Made by a program: the position numbers and the translations under genes
Notes under the pieces: generated by a model
Told to the model about the DNA's origin: nothing
The model's database searches: none
What the model saw: the letters and a program-made list of their open reading frames with translations, nothing else
Shown: piece by piece, positions 62,926 through 64,000 of the stretch
Layout of the letters: every line of letters begins with the position of its first letter
Position numbering within the stretch: the stretch's first letter is position 1
Assembly: GCF_040930455.2 (NCBI RefSeq)
Contig: NZ_CP170494.1
Direction: 5' to 3' (one strand)
DNA length: 64,000 nucleotides
Origin: Neopusillimonas maritima
GTDB taxonomy: Bacteria > Pseudomonadota > Gammaproteobacteria > Burkholderiales > Burkholderiaceae_B

Positions 62926-63079
62926 GGGGAGTGTCGCGTTTTGAAGTCGCCTGATACTACCACAGGCGTCTTGCATTTGCGGTGCGTGGGGCTGCGTTTT
63001 TCCGGGTCGCCGGGCGCGTTAAAATGCACTTTTCATTCAACTTCTTGCCGCCCGTGCATGCGTCGGGGGCGCTAAAGGA

Positions 63080-64000
63080 ATGCTCTTGTTCAATGTACTG
63101 TCCGCCTATGCCGGCGACCCTATTTTGTCCATGCAACTGGCGTACCGCGATGACGCCCGCCCCGAGAAAACCAATTTAAGTATCGGTTTGTATTACGACG
63201 ATCAAGGGCGTATCCCTCGCCTAAACTCGGTGCAGCAGGCACGGGAACGGGTGTTGCGTTCTACAGATCCCAGTATGTATTTGCCCATGAGCGGAAACCC
63301 CGCCTACTGCAAGGCGAGTCAGGTCCTGGTATTCGGGGCCGACGCCCCCGCATTGCATGAAGGTCGTATCGCTACCATTCAAACCGTCGGCGGTTCGGGT
63401 GCGTTGAAAGTAGGAGCCGACGTTCTTCGTAAATTTTTCCCGGGATCCCAGGCACGTATCAGCGACCCCAGTTGGGATAATCACCGTGCCATTCTGGAAG
63501 GGGCGGGGTTTGTGGTTGAAACCTATCCCTATTTCAATCGTGACACGCAACGCCTGGATTTTGATCGCATGGTGGCGGATTTGAAAGCGTTGCAGCAAGA
63601 AACGGTTGTATTGTTTCACCCCAGTTGCCATAACCCGACTGGTGCGGATTTAAGTCAGGCGCAGTGGGATCAGGTCGTAGATATTGTGGTGAGCCGCCGC
63701 TTAATTGCTTTTTTGGATATGGCATACCAGGGCTTCGGCGATGGCCTTGATGACGATGCTTATCTGGTTCGCGCGCTGGTTCGTGCGAATGCATCGTTCC
63801 TGGTGGCGAATTCGTATTCCAAAACGTTCTCACTTTACGGCGAACGTTGTGGGTCGTTAAGCATGGTGTGCGCAAATGCCGATGAAGCGGGCCGTGCGCT
63901 TGGCCAAATGCAACAGGCGGTACGTCGTAATTACTCCAGCCCACCGGCGTTTGGGGCAAGCCTGGTGGAAACCGTTTTGAACGATGCTGAACTGGCGGCG
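63080..64000 (+). CDS. aromatic amino acid aminotransferase (partial, cut by window end)
   Basis: The first 307 residues of a class I PLP aminotransferase of the aspartate/aromatic type, which transaminates Tyr, Phe or Asp. Visible are YAGDPILSMQLAYRDD at the start, NLSIGLYYDDQGRIP near 33, TIQTVGGSGALKVGADVL near 100, FHPSCHNPTGADLS near 180, and the PLP lysine in NSYSKTFSLYGERCGS near 250. An AAAGGA Shine-Dalgarno immediately precedes the ATG, rather close to it. tyrB is the likely name, but aspC-like specificity cannot be excluded. Confidence 0.93.
   Translation, partial: MLLFNVLSAYAGDPILSMQLAYRDDARPEKTNLSIGLYYDDQGRIPRLNSVQQARERVLRSTDPSMYLPMSGNPAYCKASQVLVFGADAPALHEGRIATIQTVGGSGALKVGADVLRKFFPGSQARISDPSWDNHRAILEGAGFVVETYPYFNRDTQRLDFDRMVADLKALQQETVVLFHPSCHNPTGADLSQAQWDQVVDIVVSRRLIAFLDMAYQGFGDGLDDDAYLVRALVRANASFLVANSYSKTFSLYGERCGSLSMVCANADEAGRALGQMQQAVRRNYSSPPAFGASLVETVLNDAELAA

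Noticed and set aside
62946..62970. A short hairpin GTCGCCTG...CAGGCGTC before the aminotransferase gene.
   Set aside because: The arms differ by a mismatch, no T-run follows, and it is not placed convincingly for an operator; treated as chance.

Overview
The window is a stretch of a betaproteobacterial chromosome, most likely from the family Alcaligenaceae (order Burkholderiales). This is inferred from three things: the mpl-yqiA-rnb-tonB-aroE-mtgA-lptG-apaH and tlpA-aroQ-accB-accC-prmA-DUF3426 gene orders, a lysine/alanine-repeat histone H1-like protein of the Bordetella type, and the general protein character. Base composition looks like the mid-50s % G+C by eye, lower than Bordetella, so a relative of Pusillimonas or Advenella is more likely. 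Genus cannot be fixed without a search.

Layout. 1-8.5 kb: a tightly packed, leftward operon of eight genes for cell-wall recycling and synthesis, shikimate synthesis, RNA decay, LPS export and Ap4A hydrolysis. 8.6-14.9 kb: rightward genes for a Tat-exported thioredoxin, type II dehydroquinase, acetyl-CoA carboxylase accBC, L11 methyltransferase, a DUF3426 protein, a PfkB sugar kinase and a glycine-zipper lipoprotein, closed by a strong terminator. 15-21 kb: leftward YggT protein, histone H1-like protein and class Ia ribonucleotide reductase (nrdB, nrdA). The nrdA promoter carries two NrdR boxes, and nrdR itself lies at 39 kb. 21-41 kb: mixed housekeeping genes (gltX, a PatZ-like acetyltransferase, darP, pmbA, rplM-rpsI, argC, erpA, anmK, an M23 peptidase, tyrS, glyA, nrdR, ribD, ribE) and one orphan TRAP binding protein.

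An accessory stretch starts at the 3' end of a tRNA-Ser(GGA) gene (41369-41459). It holds a Fic protein, the C-terminal half of a type ISP restriction-modification enzyme, and a remnant of a c-type cytochrome gene joined head-to-head to that fragment. This looks like the scar of an integrated and partly deleted island.

44-50.5 kb is the most interesting metabolic block. A divergent LysR regulator faces a leftward set of a leaderless sulfatase/phosphonate-monoester-hydrolase-type enzyme, a metal-binding cupin and a complete tripartite TRAP transporter. The binding protein appears to lack the usual carboxylate-binding arginine. I read this as an uptake and hydrolysis system for an unidentified anionic ester. 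50.5-64 kb holds a DTW-domain tRNA modification enzyme, a PiT phosphate transporter, a hemerythrin, an overlapping operon of an RND efflux pump (MFP and permease) with a PQQ-dependent membrane dehydrogenase, a TerC-family protein divergent from a NhaR-like regulator, a YdjM-type membrane hydrolase, and an aromatic aminotransferase cut by the window end.
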